64,000 nt of DNA from CAVRQM01 sp963838805 (GTDB lineage Bacteria > Pseudomonadota > Alphaproteobacteria > Acetobacterales > Acetobacteraceae), in the NCBI GenBank assembly GCA_963838805.1, contig CAWISK010000002.1, forward strand, positions 62,001 to 126,000, given 5' to 3'. Positions 30,194 to 39,295 of this stretch are shown piece by piece (within the stretch, counting starts at the first letter, position 1; each line of letters begins with the position of its first letter). The position numbers and the translations under genes are program-made. The notes under the pieces were generated by a model. That model had not been told where the DNA came from. It saw nothing but the letters and a program-made list of their open reading frames with translations, and searched no databases.

Positions 30194-30941
30194 ATGCGGC
30201 TGGGCGGGAAGGTGGCCCTGATCACCGGCGGGGGCGGCGGGTTCGGAGAGGGCATCGCCCGGCTGTTCGCGGCGGAGGGCGCGCGGGTCGTGGTGGCGGA
30301 TCTCGATGCCGCGGCGGCGGGCCGGGTTGCGGGCGAGATCGGCGGCCATGCCGTGGCTGGCGATGTCAGCCTTGGCGCCGACGTGCGGGCGATGGTGGCG
30401 GCTGCGGAGCAGGCATTCGGCGGGCTGGATATCGTCGTCAACAATGCCGGCACCACCCACCGCAACCGGCCGATGCTGGAGGTGGACGAGAGCGAGCTTC
30501 GACCGCGTCTATGCGGTGAACGTCAAGTCCTTGTTTCATATGGCTCATGCCGCCGTGCCCGTGCTGCGCCGGCAAGGGCGCGGCGGGGCCATCGTCAATA
30601 TCAGCTCCACGGCCGGCATCCGCCCGCGTCCCGGCCTGGTCTGGTACAACGGAACCAAGGGCGCCATGAACGTCATGACGCAATGCATGGCCATCGAGCT
30701 GGCGCCCGACCGCATCCGCGTCAACGCCGTCTGTCCGGTGCTGGGCGTCACCGGGCTTACGGACTCGTTCATTGGCGGGCCGGCCACGCCCGAGGTGATG
30801 GCGCGCTTTCTCGCCACGATCCCGCTCGGGCGCATGAGCACGCCGCAGGATATCGCCAATGCTTGCCTGTTCCTGGCCGAGGATGCGGGGTCGTTCCTGA
30901 CCGGGGTGCTGCTGCCGGTCGATGGCGGTCGCACGGCGTGA
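30194..30941 (+). CDS. SDR-family oxidoreductase, frameshift near 30497
   Basis: Classical SDR with NAD(P) motif GGKVALITGGGGGFGEGIA, the DLDAAAAG acidic end, VVNNAGTTHRNRP, and after a frame change VNISSTAGIRPRPG with the catalytic YNGTKGAMNVM (Y-x-x-x-K). Removing one C from GAGCTTC at 30497 restores FDRVYAVNVKSLF, so it is likely whole. The last codons include LLPVDGGRTA. Glucose or 3-oxoacyl type; substrate unknown. It runs toward pdxY, 10 bp downstream. Confidence 0.85.
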
Positions 30942-30951
30942 CGGGCGGCCG

Positions 30952-31800
30952 GTGAACATCCTGTCGATCCAGTCCTGGGTCACGTACGGCCATGTCGGCA
31001 ACACCTCGGCGGTGTTTCCGCTGCAACGGCTGGGTGCCGAGGTGTGGGCCATCAACACCGTGCAGTTCTCGAACCACACGGGCTACGGCTCATGGACTGG
31101 CAGCGTGTTCACCGGCGCGCAGGTCTCGGCACTGGTGGACGGCGTCGCGGCGCTCGGGGTGCTGGGGAAGTGCGATGCCGTGCTGTCGGGCTACATGGGC
31201 GATGCCGGCATCGGGGCGGCCATCCTGGACGCGGTGGCACGGGTCAAGCACGCCAATCCGGCTTCCCTCTATTGCTGCGACCCGGTGATCGGCGATGTCG
31301 AGACGGGCGTCTACGTCCGCCCCGGAATTGCGGAGTTCATGCGTGACCAGGCCCTGCCCGCCGCCGACATCGTGACCCCCAACCAGTTCGAGTTGCGGCA
31401 TCTGACCGGGCTGGCCTGCACCACGCTCGACGGGGTCAAGGAGGCCGTCGCGGTGGTGCAGGCGCGGGGTCCCAAAGTGGTCCTGGTGACGAGCCTGCTG
31501 ACCGACGCCACCCCCACCGGCGCGATCGACATGCTGGTGGCCGGAGAGGGACGCTGCCACCTGCTGCGCACACCCCGGCTGCCGGCCTCTGTCAGCGGCG
31601 CCGGCGACGCCATCGCGGCGCTGTTCCTGTTCCACATGCTGCGCAGCGGCGACCCCGCCGAAGCATTGGCGGAGGCCGGAAGCGCCATTTTCGGCCTGCT
31701 CGATCGCACCGCGGCGGCGGGTGCCAGCGAGATCCTGACCGTGGCCGCCCAGGACGAGTTCGTGCGCCCACGGCGCCGGTTCGTGCCCGAGGCGTGCTGA
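30952..31800 (+). CDS. pdxY: Pyridoxal kinase
   Basis: About 282 residues from the GTG at 30952 (MNILSIQSWVTYGHVGN). This short start agrees with the PdxY family, which lacks the longer extension. Ribokinase-like features: the S-x-V-x-x-G-x-V-G-N substrate loop, FSNHTGYGSWTGSVF, YCCDPVIGDVETGVYV, and the ATP-site motif PASVSGAGDAIAALFL (anion hole G-A-G-D with the catalytic Asp). It phosphorylates pyridoxal in vitamin B6 salvage. Confidence 0.94.
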   Translation: MNILSIQSWVTYGHVGNTSAVFPLQRLGAEVWAINTVQFSNHTGYGSWTGSVFTGAQVSALVDGVAALGVLGKCDAVLSGYMGDAGIGAAILDAVARVKHANPASLYCCDPVIGDVETGVYVRPGIAEFMRDQALPAADIVTPNQFELRHLTGLACTTLDGVKEAVAVVQARGPKVVLVTSLLTDATPTGAIDMLVAGEGRCHLLRTPRLPASVSGAGDAIAALFLFHMLRSGDPAEALAEAGSAIFGLLDRTAAAGASEILTVAAQDEFVRPRRRFVPEAC

Positions 31801-31868
31801 AGCGGCGTTCTTTCATCTTTCGCTAAGCGGCTCGGGTGAAGCTGCTGCGCCATCAGAGCGCGGCGGAC

Positions 31869-33238
31869 ATGTCCGGCACCGATTTCTACAATGACACGGC
31901 CTTCGACCCCGGCAGCTGGTCCGATACCGTCATCTATGCGCCGGCCGGCTTGGGCGCGCCAGCGACCGTGCAGGTCGGTGGATTTGGCGCAACCACCGTC
32001 ACCCTGAACGGCAATGTCGGCCAGGACGGCGCCACGGTGACGCTTACCATCGAGACCGGCGGCCCGTCGATCCAGCGGCAGTTACAGGCCGTGTGCGACA
32101 TCGTGGGCGGTGGCGTGTTCACCGACGGTGCCGGCGATTACTACGTGTTCTCCAATGGCGGCCTGACCCAGGGCGACACGTACGATGCCGTTCCGGGCTA
32201 CGGCCATTTCGGCGATGGGCCGCCGCAGCCCGCCTGCTTCGTCGCGGGCACGCGGATCGAAACGCGAGACGGCCCGGTTGCGGTGGAGGCGTTGCGGCCA
32301 GGCGATCTGGTCCGCGCGGTGCTGCGCGGCGCGCGCGGCGCCGGCTGGGCGCCGGTGGTCTGGACTGGGCATCGTCACGTGCTGTGCGCACGACATGCGC
32401 GCGACGAGGATGTCTGGCCGGTGCGCGTCGTCGCCGGCGCGTTCGGACCTGGTCGGCCCGGTCGCGACCTGTATCTCTCGCCGGATCATGCGGTGTTCGA
32501 CAGCGCGGCACTCATTCCCGTTCGCTACCTGATCAATGATGCGACGGTCGCGCAGGTGCCGACCGAGCAGGTGACGTATTGGCATGTCGAACTTCCGTCG
32601 CACGACGTGCTGCTCGCCGAGGGCTTGGAGACCGAAACGCTATCTGGACACCGGCAACCGTGCGGATTTCGTGGGTCGTGGCGGGCAGGCGCCAGCCCGG
32701 GCGCGGTTCCCCGCGGATCACGCCCTGCGTGCCTGGCGCGAGCGCGGCTGCGCCCGTCTGTTGCTGCATCCGGCCGAGCATGCGCCGCTGCGACGGCGCC
32801 TGCACGATCGCGCGCTGGCACTCGGCTATCGGGAGACGGGCGATGCGGCACTGACGCTCCGCTCCGGCGCGGCCGGACTGCCCTGCGAGTGGGACGGGAT
32901 CCAGCGCGGCGGCGTCCATCCCGCCCGGAACGCGGTCGCTGCGTCTATGCAGCCGCAGCACCGTGCCAAGCGGGCGTAGCGGTGGCAGTCCGGACGGGCG
33001 GCGGCTCGGCGTCGCCGTCACCGAGCTTAGCCTCGATGGATGCCCGGTGCGCCTCGATGATTTGCGGCTGAATCAAGGCTGGCATCAGCCGGAAGAAGGA
33101 TGGCGTTGGACAAATGGTGACGCGGTGATCCCGCTGACTCCATCGCCCCATTCGCGACGGATCGAGATTCGGACGGCACCGATGCTGATCTATTGGCGGC
33201 CGCCGGAGATCGTGGATGCCGCCTGTACCGCCGCCTGA
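31869..33238 (+). CDS. Hint-domain protein, two frameshifts
   Basis: The N-terminal 110 residues are beta-rich and Gly/Thr-rich (MSGTDFYNDTAFDPGSW, VQVGGFGATTVTLNGN), resembling secreted repeat-type proteins. Then comes a Hint domain: PACFVAGTRIETRDGPVAVE with the candidate self-cleaving Cys, PGDLVRAVL, LYLSPDHAVF (S-P-D-H block) and WHVELPSHDVLLAEGL. Breaks at 32640 (an extra C in ACGCTATCTG; removal gives ETYLDTGNRADF) and about 32915 lead into a C-terminal part GTRSLRLCSRSTVP and LGVAVTELSLDG. This layout is frequent in Acetobacteraceae. The start is uncertain; GTG at 31836 is an alternative. It could be a substrate of the type I system at 7-11 kb. Confidence 0.8.
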
Positions 33239-33354
33239 TCGGCGTTGCGCGGCGACGGCGCTGCACGGGATGCTTGCAGGAGCCTCGCGTCGCGGTGCAC
33301 TCTGCCCGAACCGGCCGCAATCCGTGGTCCACCGCACCGGGGAGGACGAACACG

Positions 33355-33789
33355 ATGACCGTGGCAGCGATCCTGAAGCAGAAGGGCCGCGATGTCGTCG
33401 CGGTGGCGCCCAGCCTCTCGGTCGAGGATCTCGCGCGGCTGTTGCACAAGCGGCGCATCGGCGCGGTTCTGGTGCAGGATGGGGGCGGCGAGCTGCTCGG
33501 CATCATCAGCGAGCGCGATCTTGTGCGTGCCTTGGCAGAACACGGTGCGGATGCCCTCGCCCTCACCGCCGGGCAACTGATGACGAAGGAGGTCATGACC
33601 GCGTCGCCGACCTCCACCGTCGAGGAGGTCATGGAGAAGATGACGAACAGCCGGGTCCGCCACCTCCCGGTCCTGGAGGAGGGCCGCGTCGCCGGCCTGG
33701 TCAGCATCGGCGACGTGGTGAAGGCCCGCATAACCCAGCAGGAGCACGAGGTCGATAGCTTGAAAGCCTATGTCGCGGGCGCGGCCTGA
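33355..33789 (+). CDS. CBS-domain protein
   Basis: A 144-residue protein with two CBS motifs. The first is IGAVLVQDGGGELLGIISERDLV, the second RHLPVLEEGRVAGLVSIGDVV, with ASPTSTVEEVMEKM between. Short twin-CBS proteins bind adenine nucleotides and act as energy sensors. It starts at ATG (MTVAAILKQKGRDVV) after GGAGG. Confidence 0.93.
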   Translation: MTVAAILKQKGRDVVAVAPSLSVEDLARLLHKRRIGAVLVQDGGGELLGIISERDLVRALAEHGADALALTAGQLMTKEVMTASPTSTVEEVMEKMTNSRVRHLPVLEEGRVAGLVSIGDVVKARITQQEHEVDSLKAYVAGAA

Positions 33790-33808
33790 CGGCCCGCGAC
33801 CGCGACCG

Positions 33809-34109
33809 TCAGCTTCCGCTCGGCGACACCGGCCCGCTCGGGGTCGGCACGCGGACCTGCGGGTTGTCGTAGACCGGTTTGCCCAGATTGAGCTGGTTCG
33901 GGCTGGTCGACGGCGCCCGTGACCGCGCCGGCCCCGGCGCCGATCGCGCCGCCCACAACCATACCCGGCGGGCCGGCCAAGGCCCCGACACCCGCCCCGG
34001 TCGCCGCACCCGCCAGGGCGCCCCCGCCCGTCCGGTCGCTCGGATTGGTGCCGCAGGCCGCGAGCAGGGCCATTGAGCCGATTGCGGCCACGAGCAACAG
34101 CGTTCTCAT
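33809..34109 (-). CDS. Glycine-zipper lipoprotein, frameshift near 33912
   Basis: Starts MRTLLLVAAIGSMALLAACG, a lipobox LLAAC. A glycine zipper follows (GGGALAGAATGAGVGALAG, VVGGAIGAGAGAVTGAV), then after a one-base break TSPNQLNLGKPVYDNPQVR. Proteins of the glycine-zipper 2TM type sit in the outer membrane or periplasm; function unknown. Confidence 0.75.
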
Positions 34110-34245
34110 CGTGCTTCCTCCTTCCCGAATTACATGACGTGCCATCGTGCTGATGGCGAACGCCGCCCTATCGGTGCGGTTGCATGATGAGCGGGGAAGG
34201 CCGCAAACTGGCGCGGCGACGAGGCCATCGAGAAGGAGAGCGCCG

Positions 34246-34708
34246 ATGCAGCCGCCGATCCCCATTCACCGCCCGGCCTGGGTCAGGGAGTTCCAGGCCT
34301 TCATCATGCGCGGCAACGTCGTCGATCTGGCGGTCGGCATCATCATCGGCGTGGCCTTCACGGAAGTTCGTGAACAGCCTGGTGAAGGATCTGTTCACGC
34401 CGGTCCTCGGCCTGCTGATCGGCGGCATCGATTTCAGCAACATCTTCTTCACCTTGCGCGGTCCGCATGCCGCGACGCTGGAAGCGGCACAGGGCGGCCG
34501 GCGCGGTCACGCTCAATCTCGGCGTGTTCCTCAACACGGTGATCAACTTCATCATCATCTCCTTCGCCGTGTTCTGGCTGGTCCGACTGCTGAGCACGCT
34601 GTACCGCCCGAAGGCCGGCCGAGCCGGCAGTGCCTCCGCTCGACCCGCGATCAGGTGCTGCTGGAGGAAATTCGCGATCTGCTGGCGGCGCGGCGCCCGG
34701 TCGCCTGA
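34246..34708 (+). CDS. mscL: Large-conductance mechanosensitive channel, several frameshifts
   Basis: MscL forms a pentameric pore that opens under membrane tension during osmotic downshock. The N-terminus is WVREFQAFIMRGNVVDLAVG and the pore helix IIIGVAF. After an extra G near 34362 the frame gives KFVNSLVKDLFTPVLGLLIGG. After another extra G near 34493 it gives AGAVTLNLGVFLNTVINFII, and after further shifts near 34630 and 34665 it ends QVLLEEIRDLLAARRPVA. All expected segments are present and in order, so multiple indels rather than decay are likely. Ribosome-binding site AAGGAG. Confidence 0.85.
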
Positions 34709-34711
34709 AAC

Positions 34712-35395
34712 GTGGACGACGCACCGCACCGCCTCAGCCGCGAAATGCTGCTGCGGGGCGGCCTTGCCGAGATCGCCGCCCGCACCGCGCCGGCCATGCG
34801 GTTATGGAGCGATGCCGAGCGGGAGGCGTCGTGGCGAGAGGTGCTGGCCGCCAACCCCGATCCGTCGGGTGCGGTCTGGCTGCTCGGCTATGGCTCGCTG
34901 CTGTGGAATCCGACCGTGCGGGTCGTATCGAGGCGGCGCGCGCGCGTGCCGGGCTGGCACCGCGCCTTCTGCCTGCTGGCGCGCGCCGGCCGCGGCACCG
35001 CTTCCTGCCCCGGCCTGCTGCTGGGCCTTCGTCCGGGCGGCGAATGCGAGGGCGTGGCCCTCCTTGTGGACCCGGACGGGCTGGAGGGCGAGATTGATCT
35101 GCTGTGGCGGCGCGAGATGCTGGCCGGCAGCTGCATGCCGCGCTGGCTGGCCCTGAGCGGTGCGGCGGCCCCGGTTCATGCCGTGGCGTTCACCATCGAC
35201 CCGCAGAGCCCCGGCTTCGCCGGCGATCTGACAGAGGACGAGGTGGTGGAGCGCCTGTCCGCCGCGCGGGGCGAACTGGGAAGCTGCGCCGAATACCTGC
35301 TGCATACACGCGATGCGCTGCGCGCGGAGGGAATCGTCGATGCGCGGATCGAGGCGCTGGCGCAGCGAGTGCTGGCGCGGCCGCGACCGGCCTGA
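34712..35395 (+). CDS. ChaC-type glutathione-specific gamma-glutamylcyclotransferase
   Basis: The 227-residue protein starts at GTG and shows the substrate loop VWLLGYGSLLWNPTVRVV, then WHRAFCLLARAGRG and the catalytic region. The acid residue is expected in the LLWRREMLAGS region of the ChaC family (E after RR). ChaC cleaves glutathione to 5-oxoproline and Cys-Gly. It lies three bases after mscL and could be co-transcribed. Confidence 0.9.
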   Translation: MDDAPHRLSREMLLRGGLAEIAARTAPAMRLWSDAEREASWREVLAANPDPSGAVWLLGYGSLLWNPTVRVVSRRRARVPGWHRAFCLLARAGRGTASCPGLLLGLRPGGECEGVALLVDPDGLEGEIDLLWRREMLAGSCMPRWLALSGAAAPVHAVAFTIDPQSPGFAGDLTEDEVVERLSAARGELGSCAEYLLHTRDALRAEGIVDARIEALAQRVLARPRPA

Positions 35396-35453
35396 TCGCC
35401 GTGGCTCGCCCCTGGAATGCCGCTGCGGGCGGAAAATCGAGTCATCGGCCCCG

Positions 35454-36212
35454 TCAGGGCCAACGCAGATAGGCGCGTGCAAAGAAGACGCCGGTGATAG
35501 CGGTGGTCCAGCACAGCGTCAGCAGCCGCGTCACATTGGGCGCCACGACGCGGCCAAGGCGGGCGCCGGCGACGCCGCCAAGCAGCCCGCCCACCAGCAT
35601 CGCCAGCGTCTGCGGCCAGCGCACCGCGCCGGCGAGGACGAAGGCAAGCACCGCGACCGTGTTCGCGGCGCTGACCAGGAGCGTGCGCGGCGCATTCAGC
35701 GCCTTGATGTCACTCTCGCCGAGCAGCACCCAGACCGCCACCATCATCAACCCGACCGCGCCGCCGAAATAGCCGCCGTAGACGCCGAGCCCGAATTGCG
35801 CGAGCAGCACCGGTGCGGTGCGGCCGCGCAGCCGACCGCGCAGTGCCGCGCCGGCTCTGCGCCCGAATGCCAGCGCGATCGTTGCCAGCAGCAGCAGCCA
35901 GGGCAGGATCACGTCGAAGGCTGCCGAGGGCGTCCAAAGCAGCAACAGGCTGCCGGCAAGCCCGCCGGCAAGCGTCGTGGCCAGCATCGGCCTGGCTGCG
36001 ACCCCGCAGACGGTCCGGAATCGCTCGTGGTAGGTCCACGCACTGGCGGCGCCGCCGGGCCAGAGTGCCACCGTGCTGGAAGCGTTCGCCTGGACCGAAG
36101 GCAGCCCGGCGGCAATCAATGCCGGCAGGGTGACGAACGAGCCGCCACCCGCCAGCGCGTTCATGGCGCCCGCGAGCAATCCGGCGGCGAACAAGGGGAG
36201 AAGAGGTGACAT
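35454..36212 (-). CDS. TauE/SafE-family sulfite exporter-like permease
   Basis: A 252-residue membrane protein with about eight helices. The N-terminal half has FAAGLLAGAMNALAGGGSFVTLPALIAAGLPSVQANASSTVALWPGG, the signature of TauE/SafE carriers (G-G-G-S/G and N-x-T/S). The C-terminal half repeats it in FGLGVYGGYFGGAVGLMMVAV. Members export sulfite or organosulfur compounds; the substrate here is not determined. Divergent from the propeller gene next door. Confidence 0.9.
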   Translation of the reverse strand: MSPLLPLFAAGLLAGAMNALAGGGSFVTLPALIAAGLPSVQANASSTVALWPGGAASAWTYHERFRTVCGVAARPMLATTLAGGLAGSLLLLWTPSAAFDVILPWLLLLATIALAFGRRAGAALRGRLRGRTAPVLLAQFGLGVYGGYFGGAVGLMMVAVWVLLGESDIKALNAPRTLLVSAANTVAVLAFVLAGAVRWPQTLAMLVGGLLGGVAGARLGRVVAPNVTRLLTLCWTTAITGVFFARAYLRWP

Positions 36213-36347
36213 GCCGCCCAGCGTCAACGGGATTGGGCGCGTGGTCGAGGCCGACGTCGGCATGGCTGTTCTGCCCGCCGGCTTGACAGTGCGATGCCGG
36301 CTCGAGGGCCGATGTGCTAGACAGGCAAGGTGCTTCGTGAGGCGAGA

Positions 36348-37293
36348 ATGATCCTGCGACTCTGGCTGTGCTTGCTCGCGCTGTGCCTGTGGTCGGCCAC
36401 GGCCGACGCCGGTGCCGTGCTGGTGATGAACTCCGCCGGGGCCTCGCTGTCGCTGATCGACATGGCGAGCCTGAAGGAGATCCGCCGCATCCCGGTGCTG
36501 CGCGAGCCGCATCACTGGGCGCTGACACCCGACGGGCGCACGCTGCTGGTGGGCGACACGGGCGCCAACGAGCTGTTCGCCTATGACCCGTCCACCTTTG
36601 CGCTGCTGCGCCGCATTCCGGTGGCCGATCCGTATCAGCTCGGCTTCAGCCCGGATGGAAAATACCTGACGGTGAACGGCCTGCTGCGCAACCAGGTCGA
36701 TATCTACGACGCGGCGACGATGAAGCTGGCGCATCGCTTCCCGCTCGCCTCGATGCCGAGTCATCTGGCCTATGCGCCGGACAGTTCGATGGTGTTCGTG
36801 AGCCTGCAAGGCACCGACAAGCTGGCCGCGATCGATCTGCGGGCCATGCAGCTGCGCTGGACGAAGCCGGTCGGGCGCACGCCCGGCGGGCGTGTTGTGG
36901 CATGACGGGCGGGTGCTGGTGGCCGACATGGGAGCCGATTATTTCGCCGTGGTCGATCCGGTGGACGGGCATGTCGAGCGGCGCGTCGTCACCGGGCGCG
37001 GTTGCCACCAACTTTTCCTCTCGCCCGACGGCAAGACCATCTGGGTCAACAACCGTGTCGCCGGCACCACCTCGGCCGTCGATGCCGCGACCCTTACGGT
37101 GCGCCGCACCTACAAGCTGCCGAGCGGACCGGACGACATTGGCTTCGCGCCAGACGGCAGGCTGTGGATCACCCAGCGCTTCGGGCGCAGCGTGGCGGTG
37201 CTCGATCCCGCAAGCGGCGCCGTGCAGACGGTCGAGACCGGCCGCAGCCCGCACGGCATCTTCCTGAACGCGGCGGCGAGGCCGACCTCGTGA
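36348..37293 (+). CDS. YVTN-type beta-propeller, secreted, frameshift near 36888
   Basis: About 315 residues with a Sec signal (MILRLWLCLLALCLWSATADA). Propeller blades: PHHWALTPDGRTLLVGDTG, PYQLGFSPDGKYLTVNG, SHLAYAPDSSMVFVSL, and after an extra base QLFLSPDGKTIWVNN and DDIGFAPDGRLWITQR. The extra G in GGCGGGCG at 36888 explains the break (removal gives VLWHDGRVLVADMG). The last base of the gene overlaps the next start (GTGA), so it is coupled to the sterol-desaturase-like gene. Confidence 0.85.
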
Positions 37294-38276
37294 TCGACGC
37301 GCTGACCGCACCCTTCGACGCGGTGGCCGGATGGCTGCAAATGCATCTGGTGGTGCCGCTGCTGTACGCGGCCGGGCTGATGCAGTGGGAAGATATCGGC
37401 TACGGCTGGGCGCTGTTCGCCGTCTATGGCGCCGCACAGGTGCTGGTCACGTATGCGGTTTGCCTGCCGCTGGAACGCTGGCGGCCGGTGGAGCATTGGC
37501 CGGACCGCCGCCGCGTCGGCGTCGATGTGCTGTACACGCTGATCGCGCGCGTGGGGCTGCTGCCGCTCGTCACCTTCGTGCTGTTCTTCTCGTTGCAGAC
37601 CTGGCTGAACGGCTGGCTCACCGATCACGGCTGGGTGCCGCCCACGCTGGAGCGCCTGTTCCCGTTCCTGCTCGGGCGCCAGGTGCTGACTTTCTGCCTG
37701 TACGTGGTGATCCTGGATTTCGCCGATTACTGGCGTCATCGGCTGAGCCACGTGTTCAACTGGTGGTATTCGCTGCACGCGCTGCATCATGCGCAGGAGC
37801 AGATGACGTTCTGGTCGGATGATCGCAACCACCTGCTCGATGAGGTCATCAGCTTCACCTGGTTCCTGGCGATCGGGCTTCTGATCGGCATTCCGCCGCT
37901 GCAATTCCCGCTGCTGGTGCTGCTGCTGCGGATGCTGGAAAGTTTCTCGCACGCCAACACCCGGGTTTCTTTCGGCTGGCTGGGCGAGCGGCTGCTGATC
38001 TCGCCGCGCTTCCACCGCGCGCATCACGGCGTGCTGGCGGCGGGGCAGCGGAGCCGCAATTACGGGGCGATCTTCCCGTGGTGGGACATGCTGTTCGGCT
38101 CCGCCGATTTCTCGGCCGCCTATGTGCGCACCGGCGATCCCACGGCGGAGGCGGCGCTGGTGCGTGGTGGCTGGGCAGCGCAGCAATGGGCGGGGTTGCA
38201 AAGGCTGGTGGGTGTGCGCGGCCCCCTCACCCAACCATCTTCCAAAGGGAGGGGGGTTTCCGCTCCCTCTCCCTGA
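37290..38276 (+). CDS. Sterol desaturase/fatty acid hydroxylase family protein
   Basis: The 328-residue membrane protein begins at a GTG overlapping the propeller stop. It has several membrane helices (VVPLLYAAGLMQWEDIGYGW, VLYTLIARVGLLPLVTFVLFF) and the histidine clusters of the diiron family: HRLSHVFNWWYSLHALHHAQ, HANTRVSFGW and HRAHHGVLAAG. Such enzymes hydroxylate or desaturate lipids. The last dozen residues (TQPSSKGRGVSAPSP) look like read-through into a repeated intergenic sequence, so the true C-terminus may be shorter. Confidence 0.9.
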   Translation: MIDALTAPFDAVAGWLQMHLVVPLLYAAGLMQWEDIGYGWALFAVYGAAQVLVTYAVCLPLERWRPVEHWPDRRRVGVDVLYTLIARVGLLPLVTFVLFFSLQTWLNGWLTDHGWVPPTLERLFPFLLGRQVLTFCLYVVILDFADYWRHRLSHVFNWWYSLHALHHAQEQMTFWSDDRNHLLDEVISFTWFLAIGLLIGIPPLQFPLLVLLLRMLESFSHANTRVSFGWLGERLLISPRFHRAHHGVLAAGQRSRNYGAIFPWWDMLFGSADFSAAYVRTGDPTAEAALVRGGWAAQQWAGLQRLVGVRGPLTQPSSKGRGVSAPSP

Positions 38277-38349
38277 CGGGCGGCGACTACGTGACGTCGT
38301 AGGCGATCACCTCGTTGCCGCCCGTCATCGGGCACGCAGCCCGTGATGC

Positions 38350-39225
38350 TCAGAACGAGGTGATGAACACGCCGCTTGCGGTAAACACGCTGATGCTGCT
38401 GCTCTTGGCGTTGGAGACGAAGATGCGGCCAAGCCCGTCCACGGCGATGCCCTCGGGTGTGGCGACGTCGCGATTGATGCCACGCAGCGGTGCGCCGGTT
38501 GAGACGAGATAGCGCGTCACGTTGTCCGCGTACAGGTTCGTGACGAGCAGCGACTTGCCACCGCGGCTCAGCACGACACCGGTCGGCCCGCTGATCCCGG
38601 TGGTGAGCATTGTCGTCGGCGTGGGCGTACCGGAGAAGAACGTTCCGGCGCTATATTCCCGAACCGAGTCCGTGCCGACCTTCGGCCCCACGCCCACATA
38701 GAGCGTCCCGTTCTGGATATGCAGCGTGGTCAGCAGCGTGTAGGCGGAGGTGGTATCGCCGCTCACGGTGCCGAGCAGCGTTCCTTGCGGGCTGTAGCCC
38801 TGGACGTTGTTCGTCTTTCCGGAATTGGCGACGAACACGTTGCCGTTCGCGTCCACGGCAACGCCCTGCGGATTGCTGAGGCCGGTGATCGTGGCGCTCT
38901 TTATCTCGCCTCCGCTCTTGGCGTTATAGACCGTGACGGTGTTGGCGGCGGCGTTGGCGACGTAGATCTTCCCCTGGAACGTGGCCAGCCGCGTCGGGTC
39001 GGAAATGTCACGGGTGATCGCGAGGCCCGGCGTCGGTGGCAGAGTCGAAATGTCATAGCTTTGCACCTGGTTGGCGCCGGAATTGGCGACCCACAGGACG
39101 CCGGAATGGTCGATCACCAACCCGGACGGGTGCATGAGCGTCGTCGCGGCGAGCACCGGGACGGCGCCCAGGAGGCCGGTCAGCGCGGAGCCGGCGATGG
39201 CAAGCAGGCGAAGTGTTCTGGACAT
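38350..39225 (-). CDS. NHL/SMP-30-like beta-propeller, secreted
   Basis: A 291-residue protein with a Sec signal (MSRTLRLLAIAGSALTGLLG). It shows propeller repeats: PSGLVIDHSGVLWVANSG, NPQGVAVDANGNVFVANSG, ISGPTGVVLSRGGKSLLVTNL and TPEGIAVDGLGRIFVSNAKS. The NHL fold fits; the ligand is unknown. It diverges from pbpC with 70 bp between starts. Confidence 0.88.
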   Translation of the reverse strand: MSRTLRLLAIAGSALTGLLGAVPVLAATTLMHPSGLVIDHSGVLWVANSGANQVQSYDISTLPPTPGLAITRDISDPTRLATFQGKIYVANAAANTVTVYNAKSGGEIKSATITGLSNPQGVAVDANGNVFVANSGKTNNVQGYSPQGTLLGTVSGDTTSAYTLLTTLHIQNGTLYVGVGPKVGTDSVREYSAGTFFSGTPTPTTMLTTGISGPTGVVLSRGGKSLLVTNLYADNVTRYLVSTGAPLRGINRDVATPEGIAVDGLGRIFVSNAKSSSISVFTASGVFITSF

Positions 39226-39295
39226 CGTTCCTGTCCCTTCCTCCAGTATCCCGGTTGCGGGAGCGTCCGGTTGGTGCGAACCTGACACGGCGCCG

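Noticed and set aside
38236..38275. Intergenic text with runs of C then G (CCCTCACCC...GGGAGGGG) as a terminator or repeat element
   Set aside because: It resembles common proteobacterial intergenic filler and forms the end of the hydroxylase frame, but I cannot show copies in this window.
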